64,000 bases of DNA from Tetragonia tetragonoides. Taxonomy: Eukaryota > Streptophyta > Magnoliopsida > Caryophyllales > Aizoaceae. Numbering within the stretch: the first letter of the stretch is position 1; each line of letters begins with the position of its first letter. Positions 1 to 10,323 of the stretch are shown here, one piece after another. The position numbers were made by a program, and so were the translations under genes. The notes beneath the pieces are model-generated. The model worked only from the letters and a program-made list of their open reading frames with translations, was not told the origin of the DNA and made no database searches. The stretch spans positions 26,575,001 to 26,639,000 of the forward strand of contig CM076147.1 of NCBI GenBank assembly GCA_038025085.1, written 5' to 3'.

Positions 1-514
1 TGATCGTCATCTCTCCGAACGGCATGTGGAACGAGTTCGTATCCGGCTGCCACCTTTCCACGAATGCAGATATCAGGGGGAAGTCAATATGTCTGAACAT
101 AATGTCTGCCAGGTGTGATAACCCAGTCCCCTCGATCTGGGCCCTCATCTCGGCCGACATCTCCGCTCGCCACTGACTCAGCCGCTGACAGACATTCCAT
201 CGGTTCTGACACTTCAAGAGACCCCTCATCTCTCCATTCCACATACGAGACGCTACGTGGCCCAGGAAGCTCGGTATGACGCTATCATCCGCCGGCCCAC
301 CGGGCACAGGCTCTGTAACAAGCCACGTAGTGTCGTCCTCCGCTCTAGATCGTTTGCCAGTATTGGACGACCCAGTACTAACAAACCTACCGCCTCTGCC
401 CTTCACCACGCGCCAATCTGAGGATAATTCGACGCCAATCTGATCATCGTCTTGCTCACCGGAGTAGAACTCGCTAGTTGCGTAATCGTCTTGCTCAGCA
501 GTCATCTCCCTCAT
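1..514 (-). CDS. plant mobile domain (PMD) protein, 3' part outside the window
   Basis: The minus-strand frame is open from a stop near 636 to the window edge. The first in-frame ATG is at 512-514, giving 171 visible residues. The last third carries the hallmark run of plant mobile domain proteins: FLGHVASRMWNGEMRGLL, then LSHLADIMF and ISAFVERWQPDTNSFHMPFG. This family is often labelled 'serine/threonine phosphatase 7 long form homolog', although the domain is not a phosphatase. PMD occurs both in host genes linked to silencing and inside Mutator-like and LTR transposons. The N-terminal part is acidic and Arg-rich and looks disordered. Upstream lie a (TAA)n tract and a palindrome array, so a transposon origin is plausible. 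The protein is cut by the window edge, and an upstream exon cannot be excluded. The domain call is firm; the start is not. Confidence 0.72.
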   Translation of the reverse strand, partial: MREMTAEQDDYATSEFYSGEQDDDQIGVELSSDWRVVKGRGGRFVSTGSSNTGKRSRAEDDTTWLVTEPVPGGPADDSVIPSFLGHVASRMWNGEMRGLLKCQNRWNVCQRLSQWRAEMSAEMRAQIEGTGLSHLADIMFRHIDFPLISAFVERWQPDTNSFHMPFGEMTI

Positions 515-663
515 CCGAACTGCCTCTCTCTGTCTCCGTACAGAGGCATTAATCCCGCGCGTCCTCGTGTGACGCGGTCCTGAACCAGCTAGTTCACTAA
601 ATAACCGAGGCACCGATTTACCGGCTCCTCCTATCTATCATTTCACATTTTTAATTAATTAAA

Positions 664-671
664 CAATAATC

Positions 672-731
<60 letters not shown>

Positions 732-760
732 GATAAATAATAATAATAATAATAACAATA

Positions 761-798
<38 letters not shown>

Positions 799-832
799 TA
801 AACAATAAATAATAATAATAATAATAACAATA

Positions 833-877
<45 letters not shown>

Positions 878-882
878 TAATT
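664..882. repeat. (TAA)n microsatellite
   Basis: About 220 bp of almost pure AAT/TAA repeat with a few AAC and CGA interruptions. It lies directly upstream of the minus-strand PMD reading frame. The long poly-Tyr, poly-Leu and poly-Ile open frames here are artefacts of the repeat. Confidence 0.95.
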
Positions 883-912
883 TTTTTTTGTGTCGGTCGT
901 CTGGTCTCAGAC

Positions 913-1096
913 GACTCACCCAAGGGTGAGTCGTCGGCCGATCTCGACTCACCCTTGGGTGAGTCGCCTGAGACCGGCGACTCACCCAAGGGTGAGTCGT
1001 CTACCGATCTCGACTCACCCTTGGGTGAGTCGTCTGCGACCGACGACTACCCTTGGGCGAGTCGAGATCGGCAGACGACTCACCCTTGGGTGAGTC
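913..1096. repeat. array of six 20-bp palindromes
   Basis: Six units with arms GACTCACCC and GGGTGAGTC around a 2-nt centre, at 913-932, 946-965, 979-998, 1012-1031, 1045-1063 (degenerate) and 1077-1096. The centre alternates AA, TT, AA, TT in the first four and is TT in the last two. Units are spaced 33 bp for the first five, with linkers rich in GATCTCG and GTCTG/CGAC words. Such hairpin arrays resemble the subterminal repeats of CACTA elements elsewhere in this window, but I see no CACTA terminus here. Confidence 0.85.
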
Positions 1097-1123
1097 GCCG
1101 GTCGAGATCGGTAGACGATCGAC

Positions 1124-1125
<2 letters not shown>

Positions 1126-1165
<40 letters not shown>

Positions 1166-1470
1166 ACAACTTCAATTCATAACTTCACGATTCAATTCAA
1201 GGCAAAAAATATTCAATTCAAGGCAAAAAAAATTCAATTCAAACAAAAAAAAAAAAAAAAATTTCGAAAAGTTACCCCCCCGCGCCGTCGGTCGCCGCCT
1301 CCCTCGCCGTCGAAACCTCTGCCGCCGCTGCCGCTAGCACTTGGCATGGTCGTGGTGGTGGTGGTGGTGGTTGCCGGTGTGATGGTGTGGTGGTGAGGAT
1401 GAGTGAGGAAGAGAGGATGAGTGAGAGTGAGTGAGGAAGAGAGGATGAGTGAGAGTGAGTGAGGAAGAGG
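1126..1470. repeat. poly-A, GC-rich stretch and GAG/GTG tandem repeats
   Basis: A run of about 38 A (from 1126), then AATTCAA-rich repeats, a short GC-rich block (about 1275-1340), a (GGT)n stretch and imperfect tandem copies of a GA/GT-rich unit of about 31 bp (GAGGATGAGTGAGAGTGAGT) to about 1468. No gene is evident. Confidence 0.7.
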
Positions 1471-1933
1471 GGTGAGGGTAAAATTGGAAATTGGGGGGGC
1501 GGTAGCTAGTAAAAAGGGGCGGTATTTAGCAATTCACTAAATTGGAGTTTGGCTCATTGGACTCTGAAGAAAGGGACTGAGTTTGTAAGAGGCTTGCTTT
1601 TGGAGGTCTGGCGTCTGGTCATCTCAAATTTACATTACAAATCTAAATAACACATAGCTTTTCCTTCTTTTTTTTTCCTATCATTTCTCTTACCAAATTA
1701 GCTCTAAAATTATGTTCTCTTCAACGGAGTAGTGCGAGACTGTGAGAAAAGAAACGGAACGACGTGAAAAGCAATCACGTGAACAATAGAGCAAAATATA
1801 AGTTTGAGACAAAATGAATTACAGACAAGTCCAAAGCTTTTATTTTCTCTCAAAAATGTCCAGAGCTTTAATTTTGTATTGACACAACACTACTCACTAG
1901 ACTCCTAGCATTAACGGAAGATAGAGGAGTTCG
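1471..1933. other. upstream region of the plastid membrane protein gene
   Basis: No coding signal. It holds the probable promoter and 5' UTR of the gene starting at 1934. A weak TATA-like word (AATATAAG) is near 1795, about 140 bp before the ATG; this is only suggestive. Confidence 0.35.
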
Positions 1934-4900
1934 ATGTTGCCAACATTGAGATTACAGGCTTCAAATCCATTCCCACCATTAAAATTCAAATTCAATGTCG
2001 CCGGAAACCTAACCCCCTCACCATCACCCGCAGCCAATCTCCGTCTGCCACGTCGTCCCTTCACCGTTCTTTCCTCTCAAAATGTGGCCAATTCATCTGA
2101 GCCCTCCCTTTCCTCCGAATTCACCTCGTCCGTTGGATCTCCTTCGCTTCATCTCCCTCCTCCCACTCTCTCTCCTCGCCATCTCACCGTTTTGAATATC
2201 GCCGCCTGCGCTGTAATCTCTCTCTCTCTTGTCATTGAAGTAATAGCTTAAGAACAATGTTGATATTTTTGCAATGCCTGTAGGTTGCAATTTCAGCAAC
2301 TTGGCTCTTTTGTGCCGCAATTCCAACACTTTTGGTTTGTACTAAACCCTTATCTTTCATGGGTTTTATTTATTCAATGTTAATTTATTTTAAGTTTACC
2401 AATAAATTAGTAATGGGTAGTAGTTATTTTCTTAATTTGATATGGAATTTACTGATGCTAGCAGCTGGGTAAAGAAAAAGGGATTTGGGACTGCACGGAT
2501 AGTTGGTTTGAGATGTTAAAGTAAAAAAGGACCACGGATAACTATACTGACTTTTAGGTTAAAAATGTGATCTTTGCACGAAATTCCTGTTTTGGAGCTA
2601 TATGTTGTTTGAGTGGCAATGCACTAGTTCATCTGAGAATCATAAGAGGAGAAATGACAAAATTTGGTATTGCAATTCTGTTGCTGTCTACCTGAACTTG
2701 TTTAGCCAAAAGGGTCGAGATTGTCGATAAGGGATTGTGTTTTTCGTTTTATTTTCTATATACAAAGGGCAGGCCGTAATAGACAGAGATCAAATTATGT
2801 TTGAGGACAGATTCTGGAAGAGAATGCACATCAATGTCAGAAAACTGACAAATATCCTATAAAACGCAAGCTAATCTTTGTAAATTGAGTTATATTGACA
2901 AAATTCATATAACAAAATCAAGTCAGAAAAAACTGATAAATGCCAAATGGTTGTAACCTGTAAGTTGATTGTGTGGATTGTGGATGTCCATTTGTGGCCC
3001 TGCAAATGACACCGCTGCTGTTATTTTTGGGTCCAGACGGAATGCTAGGGTCTTTTCTGGTATATCTATGTCTGTTGACGTGTTATGGGATAGGGTATTA
3101 TACTTAGCCTCCTTGTGGACTAACGCTGCCGGATGTTTCCGTAGCTATTACACAGGTTATGCTTCATTGGGCTAAATTGTAAATAGATTACTCTCGAAGA
3201 CTCCTCGTCCTCTTAGGAAGTATTATGTTCTTTTTTACTATTAATACACTTTTTTGTTATCTGAAAAAACAAACTATGGGTCCAGACTGCAGAATTTTGA
3301 TTTCAATCTTATGTACTCTAGTAACTCTACGCGTCTAATCTGACAATGTTCAAGAATTTGGCATGTGTTAACCAAGCTTTTGATCTTCATTTGGCATGTA
3401 AAAGGCTTTTAAGAGAGCAGCAGAGTCACTGGAGAAGCTATTGGATGTCACTAGAGAAGAGCTTCCCGGCACAATGGCAGCAGTTCGCTTATCAGGAATG
3501 GAAATCAGTGACCTGACTATGGAGCTGAGTGATTTGGGGTATGTGATATCTAACTATACTCTCTTGCTCTTTTAAACATATTTCTTGAGGGTGGTTGAAG
3601 TCTTCCCTTATGACTTGTTTGAAACATGGGCTTGATGCCTGTTTTAAATTCCTTGAGCCTGATTAAAGTTTTCCCTTGCAATTTTTTGGAGACTTGGATT
3701 TGAAATTCTGGAACTCGAGCTAAACTAATGCCTGAATGACTAAAGCTAAGTGTAGATATGGAATTGATCCAATACCAGGGCATGTCATAAAGCCGCAGAA
3801 TTGGTAGATTTCAAATGAACATCCCACTACCTTCTCATTGACACCCTCTCTCTCCGAGGATAACTGGGATCATCTTCAAAGAAGGGTACCCCTTCCTAAA
3901 CTTCGCAAGCCTCAAATAAGCTCAACTGATGACATAATGAACGGCGAAAACATACAATCTCTTTTAGACACCTCCTAGGCAAATTCTGCCCAATTCTAAT
4001 CTTAATCTCCCATTTGATCAGCTTACATGCAACATCTGCCATCTGGTGGTCTGCTTGTGTTCTGGAACAGCCTTCTGTTTTTCTGTATCCAAGTATGATA
4101 AACAAGTACTGCAGTACAGGCATAAACAAAGAATCGTTTCAGTTTTCCAAACATCTTCCTTGTGTTTACCCATTTCAGTTTCCCACTCAAAACTCCCAAA
4201 CAGGCTCTAAAGGTGTCAGGCATGCCAGTACATCCCCTTCGTTCTTTGATCTTCAAATTCTAATGCACTATCATGCTAGGAATGGAGGTCGCAAACTTGG
4301 TAAATTTCAGAATTTAAATCCAATTCCCAAACACAACCTTACTTTGATCTTGATAAATTTAAAAATGTTAGTCAAAATGACATGCACATTGTTTTCATCT
4401 TCATTCTATTGGCGATACAGAATGCACATTGAATGATTGCATATGGTGGTTATCATAGTGATGATCCTTCATTCAAAATCTCATTAGACTCTATGTGACT
4501 CGTCTGACATCTTGAAATTAAATGGACTTTCTAGTTACAACTTTGAAGAGGTGACAATTTTAATTTTAATTTTAATCAAGAAGTGCCCACTGACTGAGTA
4601 ATTAGTTGAAGGAAATGTATCACAAGATAATAAAAATATACGTTGTTTGGAGTATGTGGGAGGATAATGAGTGTCGGTCAAATGTTATGGACTTTCTGTA
4701 GACCTCTGTTTGTGGCTTTTGGGATGGGGAAGGAGAGAAAACTTCCGTGGGGTGATGCTCTTTTTGGAGTACTTTGGTGTATTTGGTTGGAGAGGAATGC
4801 AAAATTTTTCAATGAAACATCTACCTCTCCTGACATGCTCCGGGATAGAGTGACTTTCTTAACTTCTTTGTTGTCTAAAGCTGCTAAGCCTTTAGAAGCT

Positions 4901-5822
4901 ACACTGTCTTAAAGGTCCAGCGAAAGTGGGCCAATTTGTAATTAGCCAGTTTTTAGAGGATATCTTGTCCTCTGTGCTGTAAGTCTGCTTACTTCTGACA
5001 ATACTTCTCTTTACTATAAAAAAGATAAATTTTGATAATTCTACCTGATGACATTGGCATTCAAAAAGAGACTTCAAGGCTGGGGTTATTCCAACATGAA
5101 GTTTAGTTTGGACGTTCTTTTACATATTATGACTGAAAGAGTCAGTTTTTTTGCTCTGTGATCTGTAACTACCGTTGTGGCACAAATTAAACATCAACAT
5201 TTACCCTAGTGCCTCCAAAGAAACACTAGCATAGGCAGGGTAGGGTGGGGAGGGGAGGTGACGTACGCTATCTTACCCCTTTGCAAACAGAGCTGCTGAT
5301 TCCTTTTGATCTTTGGTCTGACATGACGACCATCAGTAACTTCACATTAAATGCACAGCTTGATAAGCCATTTTGATAGTCAATATTATTCCAAAGCCAA
5401 TGAGTAGTGAAACATATGTTCAAATATGTTTTGGCTTGTATTGCAGTCAGGAGGTAACAAAAGGTGTTAGAAGCTCTACACGCGCTGTTCGTGTGGCAGA
5501 AGAAAAATTGCGTCGTTTAGCCAACATGACTTCAACGGGTAATTTTTTGGCCAATTCTGTTCAACTCAATTGAATGCCTTCAACACTATCTCGAACTTTG
5601 AATTTTTTCTTCATCTTCACTTCGTTAGCACCAATGCAGGTACTAACCAACGGTAAAACCACCACAGCTGAGCCTGTATTAGCTAGAAGTGCCAGAGGCA
5701 TGCGAGAGGGAATCGTAAAAGGCCGTGCAGTGCTGCAAATGTTTTTCTCTCTTACCGGGTTTTCTAGGTCCATCGTCATTTATTTTTCAAATAGGTCTAA
5801 ACGTCGGTCCTTCAACAAATAA
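1934..5822 (+). CDS. predicted plastid-targeted single-helix membrane protein, five exons
   Basis: Exons 1934-2212, 2284-2334, 3405-3538, 5447-5538 and 5629-5822 join in frame through GT..AG introns to a 249-residue protein. Residues 1-80 are Ser/Pro/Leu-rich with few acids, typical of a chloroplast transit peptide. About residues 82-110 form one hydrophobic helix, split by the first intron and ending in WLFCAAIPTLL. It is followed by an amphipathic, probably coiled region with AAESLEKLLDVTREELPGT and MEISDLTMELSDLG, and a basic tail ending RSKRRSFNK. I recall a conserved plant family of this layout, DUF948-like, with no defined function; that name is from memory. The last exon uses the acceptor at 5627-5628, because the later AG at 5638-5639 would bring an early stop. 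No frame break is seen, so the gene looks functional despite LINE scraps in introns 2 and 3. Confidence 0.8.
2955..3270 (+). mobile_element. LINE 3'-end fragment in intron 2
   Basis: A short reading frame (2969-3175) resembles the C-terminus of plant L1 ORF2, with SVDVLWDRVLYLASLW. A 3'-UTR-like stretch ending near an A-rich run at about 3265 follows. It is a 5'-truncated relic inside intron 2 of the plastid membrane protein gene. Confidence 0.55.
3890..4256 (-). mobile_element. LINE fragment, antisense, in intron 3
   Basis: Two overlapping minus-strand frames shifted by one frame break together read like the C-terminal part of a non-LTR retrotransposon: VYHTWIQKNRRLFQNTSRPP, then MADVACKLIKWEIKIRIGQ. 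It is truncated at both ends and antisense to the host gene. Confidence 0.6.
4635..5035 (+). mobile_element. 5'-truncated LINE 3' end in intron 3
   Basis: The frame 4643-4912 contains the L1-type C-terminal run LWCIWLERNAKFFNE and then SPDMLRDRVTFLTSLLSKAA. It is followed by a short 3' UTR ending in an A-rich stretch at about 5020-5030. AGATAA at both ends may be a short target duplication. Confidence 0.6.
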
Positions 5823-7104
5823 TTGTGATGGTGAGGGAAGTTAAAGTTCACCTTTGTACATATGCATTCTACTTTGGAGTTTATTGTCGTCAGATAGTAT
5901 TATCATTAGTTAAGGTTTTTGTGTTGTATGAGTTACGCTTATGCCAATGGGTGTCGTTATAATAGAACTGACTGTAGGACTTCAAAATCCTTCTGTTAGC
6001 TGAATTTTGTTCCCATTCTGTGATGGTGATTGGTGTTTGCTTTGGACATCAAATGTACCCATATTGATATACAACTGTACAACACTGCATTTGAGAACTT
6101 GGGTAGGCTTTCTTTAACTTCCATTTGAAACTAGGCTGTGGTATTCAGTGTTAGGCACATGCTCTCTTGATGAATGATGCACAAGTTTTATATACGGCTT
6201 CCTGCTTCCATTACTGGATTCAGAAGGTTCCTGAGCTTGTTTCCGAATTTTGAATCCTTCTTTTAAGGGCACTAGTTGTGTACCCCCGACGCAAATTATT
6301 GCATGGACTCTGGGTTCACCTAGCTGTGTGAACCCAAATTCAAGGGGAGAGAGAGAGAGAGAGAGAGCGCGCGCGCCAGAGAGCAGGGATGTTTATTGTC
6401 CACCTAACTATGTGGATCCAGATTCGGAGTATATTACGTGTATCAAATTCTAAGACGAGCCAAGCTCGAACATATTTAGCCAACTTGGCCAAAACCTCGA
6501 GATCAGTTATGTTATGAGGTCCAACATGATACTAGGCTTGGCTCAATTATTCATTCTCACCTCACAGAAAATAGATTGTTTTTTTTTCTTTATGGGCAAT
6601 GTTGTTGCAAGAGCATAAAAGTCATTTATGTTATATATAGAAATATAAAACAACTCAACTTTTTAATATTGGATCTGACATTAGTGTTTATTGACTTGGT
6701 AATAACGTCATTTTTTTATTTGACAATATATTTGATTATTTAAGGAGTGGGTAAAGTCATTCTAGGATTCTCTGCTACTTTTTTTGGAGGGTGCTCTCCA
6801 AGTCATCGAAAGGTTTACTCGTGCTCGACAGTCATTTCTCCGCTGTTGGTTAAATCAGAGATATGACAATACAATACAAACTCGAGAATAAACAGGAAGA
6901 TGCACAACATGACACTAACAGGTATTATTCGAAAATGACATCACTAAACCAACCTATCATAACTACACCAAGTTTTTATGAAAATGTAGTCATCTTTTCT
7001 TTTTTGGGGGGGGGAGGGAAGGGGTAACCAAGTAACCAGCCCCCTGCTTTATGGTCATTACAAGCTAAGGGAACGGGGATAGAGTCGATCCTGGGTAAGA
7101 GTTC
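5823..7104. other. intergenic region, no gene seen
   Basis: 3' flank of the plastid membrane protein gene, then AT-rich DNA. A (GA)n tract with a GCGC tail lies at about 6346-6378 and a G-rich run near 7005-7015. I see no supported gene. Confidence 0.6.
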
Positions 7105-8022
7105 ATGGAAGGGTTTAGTACTGAGTTAGTGTCATTGAATGTACTACAAAGTCAGTTTACTAGTCCATATCAAGTGTTTCAAGTCAGTTTCGTCTATTTT
7201 TATGTTTGTAACTGGGTATACCCCAGAGCTTGTACGTGTGATTGTCAGTCAAGTTTATGTATATGTGCACTTTGTATCATAAATAAAGATGTACTTCAGT
7301 CTTATACGCCTTGGCTTCTCTTATGTTATCCTTGTTTTACATACCTCGAACGACATTATGTGTACACCTTTAACAAACTGTATCTGCACACAGTAAGCAC
7401 CCTTGTCAAGATGCATGATCGGTGCTGCAGTCAAAAGTGTACAGGTCTACACACAACAAGTACAATAGCTATGTGTTGCATCAAAAAATGTCCTTGTTAT
7501 AGAATCAGTTACTTTGTACTACAAAGTCAGTTTAATAGTCCATATCAAGTGTTTCAAGTCAGTTGTTTTGTCTGTTTTTATGTATGTAACTGGGTACCCA
7601 GAGCTTGTACGTGTGATTGTCAGCGGACAAGTTTATGTATCAATATGCTTTGTATCATCAATAAAGATGTACTTCAGTCTAGGCCTTGGCTCCTCTTATG
7701 TTATCCTTGCTTTGCATATTTCAAACGACATTCTGTGTACTACACCTTCAACCAACTTTATCTGCACACAACAAGCACCCTTGTAAAGATGCATGATCAG
7801 CGCTGCTTTCAAAAGTGTGCATGTCTGCACACAACAAGTACACTAACTAAGTGTTGCATTAAAAAATGTCCTTGTTATAGAATCAGTTACTTGGCTATTT
7901 TTTCTAGCTTGCTAAATAGGTATGCCATTTGTGAGTGCACCTCTTTCCCTATCAGAAGATCCCATCTCCAGTTTTTATTTGGGTGGCTACTATATCTAAC
8001 CATCGCAATTTCAGACAACTAA
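7105..8022 (+). CDS. Cys-rich open frame of 305 codons over a tandem duplication; coding status unproven
   Basis: The ATG frame stays open across two tandem copies of about 124 codons each (7141-7512 and 7516-7890). Each copy carries FYVCNW, RACTCDCQ, LCIINKDVLQS, PWLLLCYPCF and KKCPCYRISY. The copies differ by many substitutions and by five small gaps, and every gap I can align is 3 nt, so the frame is kept. This is the only argument for coding. The composition (very rich in Cys, Tyr and Leu) and the lack of any family I recognise argue against it. It lies just 5' of the LINE remnant and could be part of an older repeat. Confidence 0.25.
   Translation: MEGFSTELVSLNVLQSQFTSPYQVFQVSFVYFYVCNWVYPRACTCDCQSSLCICALCIINKDVLQSYTPWLLLCYPCFTYLERHYVYTFNKLYLHTVSTLVKMHDRCCSQKCTGLHTTSTIAMCCIKKCPCYRISYFVLQSQFNSPYQVFQVSCFVCFYVCNWVPRACTCDCQRTSLCINMLCIINKDVLQSRPWLLLCYPCFAYFKRHSVYYTFNQLYLHTTSTLVKMHDQRCFQKCACLHTTSTLTKCCIKKCPCYRISYLAIFSSLLNRYAICECTSFPIRRSHLQFLFGWLLYLTIAISDN
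7141..7890. repeat. tandem duplication, about 375-bp unit, two copies
   Basis: Copy A is 7141-7512 and copy B is 7516-7890; both begin GTACTACAAAGTCAGTTT and end AGAATCAGTTAC. They are roughly 85-90% alike by eye, so the duplication is not recent. Each includes an AATAAAG word after TTTGTATCAT. Confidence 0.9.
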
Positions 8023-8318
8023 TTACTAAACTCATGTTAGTGAGTGCAGGGTATTATCACCGATCTGCACCTTCAATGACTAATCGGTGCATATTGAGGA
8101 TCTTCATCTTCAACGAATATGTCTTGCGAATCATGTTATTTTTATGTAAAGTTTTGATCGCTATTACCAGAACCATCATTATGCATGTTTATTGGACCGG
8201 AGCTGTAGCTCCTTGCTTATATTTCATAGACTGTCCATATCTCCTTCTTGGAATATGGAGTGGATATATTTTGGCAACAATTACGGATCATTAACCCATT
8301 AATTATTAGTTATTAACT

Positions 8319-8598
8319 ATGAAAATAATATCTTGGAATATTAGAGGAGTAAAAAAAACCCCAAGCCTTATCAGAGTTGCAATTTTTAATACGTAAGTAT
8401 AATCTTGATATTGTTTTTATTTTAGAAACTTAAGTGTCACGTTCTACTGCCACTGCTCTTATTGGACATTTTCCTCTCCAGAAAAAGATTATTATTGATC
8501 CTGTCAACCACTCATGAGGAATCTGGGTAGGTTGGAATGAAACAAGCATTCAAAATTTGGAAGCTGTAGCTAATGACCAATTAGTTAAATTAGAATCC
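8319..8598 (+). pseudogene. LINE endonuclease, N-terminal piece
   Basis: Starts with ATG and MKIISWNIRGVKK, the conserved opening of the APE-type endonuclease of plant LINEs. After a stop (TAA at about 8392) the frame continues with LDIVFILET, containing the catalytic Glu, and with GIWVGWNE. It ends abruptly at the mitochondrial-like insert. Confidence 0.75.
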
Positions 8599-9747
8599 CG
8601 TGGTGGGTAGGAGCGGGTCGAGTCCGTATCGCCGTGGAGCAGGTTGGAGTTTTTATGTCTTCCCCAACTACTCAGATTAGTGGGCAACCATAGTTTCCTT
8701 TTTTCGTGGTGGGAGAAGAACCTTCTTCTCTTTCAGATCCTCGAGGCGAGGTGGGAAACAAAGATAGGCCGATAGGTGAATCGGAGGGAAGAGAGAAAAC
8801 ATAAGCTCCGCAGGACCACCTACCACTAGTCTTCGGCCGGGCTACGATCAGACATGTTCCCATGAGGAGGTCAAAGAGTAAGAACTCGCTTTCGAGCTAA
8901 CCTTGCGAAAGCGTACTCAGCATCCATCTGGAGGGTCTGGGAAAGATTTCATGCGCATGATTTAAATTAGATACCTATCTCTTAGGTCTAGCCTTTCCTT
9001 CCCTCTCTACAGTGAGGTTCGCCTACTAAAATAAAAGGGAGTAAATGATGAAGACTAAAAAAACGATTTAACGTGGCATTGAGGCCAGAGTGGGCTCAGC
9101 AGTCAGCCTCTCTTCCGTAAAGGCGGGTAGCAAAGGTGAGGGAGAATGCCGAGCCAGTGAAAGACCGGCTAGCGCAAGGAAGTCAAAAGAAGGCTAAAAA
9201 AAAGGGGGGGGGGAGAGGAGAGCCTAGTGTGGTTCCAGGTGCTGCCGTTAGATTGGCACCGCCCTGTCAAGGCGGAAGCTGCGGGTTCGAGCCCCCGACG
9301 TGCGAGGCGCCCCCCAGCATTCCAAGGGGAAAGACAACTAGAGCTCTAGATCTGATCCTAGAAGCTCAACCTGTTGCGAACCTGGTATTCCCACCATCTT
9401 CGGGTTTGGGTAGGTTGGTTATTTGTTCAGGGCGGGCGGCGTGAACTCTGATTCGATCCGGTTATGTTTGCTTTCATAAAGTCCTACCTTTCGTCTAACC
9501 TTGACATTGCCTGACTTAAGGCATAAGGCAATGGCGACGTAAGACTACTTAGTCAAGATCCAATCTGTTTATCAAAGTGCTTCTCCGATGAAAGGGCATG
9601 GGAGGACGTTGCAGATGTCCAGAACGGACAATCGAGAAAAGAACCAAGCTAAAGCTTGCCTACATCCCTCAATTCAAGGCCTTCTAAAGTCAGTCGAATG
9701 GCTAGAGCAATGGGAGGGGGCCCCAGCCATATAAAGAAACAAACTTG
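8598..9747. other. probable organelle-derived DNA (NUMT) inside the LINE
   Basis: About 1.15 kb with a higher GC content and texture unlike its neighbours, free of repeats typical of the nucleus, and containing a plastid-type trnD-GUC relic. Plant mitochondrial genomes often carry plastid-derived trnD, so a mitochondrial source fits best; direct plastid transfer is less likely because the flanks do not look plastid. It replaces the middle of the LINE endonuclease, and some LINE codons appear to be missing at the junction. Edges are approximate. Confidence 0.55.
9236..9305 (+). pseudogene. trnD(GUC) relic, plastid type
   Basis: The anticodon arm CCGCC-CTGTCAA-GGCGG (9259-9275, anticodon GTC at 9266-9268) and the T arm GCGGG-TTCGAGC match plastid tRNA-Asp as I know it. 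The acceptor and D arm are altered, and the 3' acceptor strand does not pair with the 5' end. It is therefore a broken copy, probably arriving with mitochondrial DNA. Confidence 0.7.
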
Positions 9748-10311
9748 CAGCAATGCATCATTGGTACTTACGCTCCGGCTAAAGAAACGGCAAAAGATGA
9801 ATATTGACAACAATTTAATAATCTTCTAACAAATATGAATCTACCAACATGTATCTTAGGCGATTTGAATGAAATATATCAGCTTAATGAAAAGATGGGT
9901 GGTGCTCAAATAAGTATTCAGAGAACATCTCGTCTCCAGTCTTTTTGTTCGCAAAGATCCTTACTACATGTACCTCACTCTGGATCAATATTCACTTGGC
10001 GAGGATTTTATCAGAATGAATGGTTTTATGAAAGACTTGACAAGGCTTTATGTGATCACAATTGGTTCAATGTCCATCCAAATGCTATCATCCATACCGA
10101 GCAATTCACATGTTCAGACCATACTCCCCTGATCCAAGATACTAGATCGGTGATAACTCCTATCAAGAAGTCGTTCCGGTACAATAAAAATTGGAGTTCT
10201 CATAACGACCTAAAAAGAATTATTACTAGGCAGTGGAACACCCAATTTAATGGTTTCAGATTTTTTAAGATCACTCGAAAACTTAAATCTCTTAAATTCG
10301 AGCTAAGATAA
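9748..10311 (+). pseudogene. LINE endonuclease, C-terminal piece
   Basis: Reads QCIIGTYAPAKETAKDE, a stop, then GDLNEI (catalytic Asp and Asn), SIFTWRGF, ERLDKALCDHNW and SDHTPLI (catalytic Asp-His pair). These are the C-terminal motifs of the APE-type LINE endonuclease. It leads into the linker before the reverse transcriptase. Confidence 0.85.
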
Positions 10312-10323
10312 TGGAGCAAGACA

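Noticed and set aside
651..989. Long minus-strand frames rich in Tyr, Ile and Leu
   Set aside because: They are read-through of the (TAA)n microsatellite, not protein.
913..1096. CRISPR-like array
   Set aside because: Repeats are perfect palindromes with alternating centres and linkers that are themselves related, in a plant nuclear context; no spacers.
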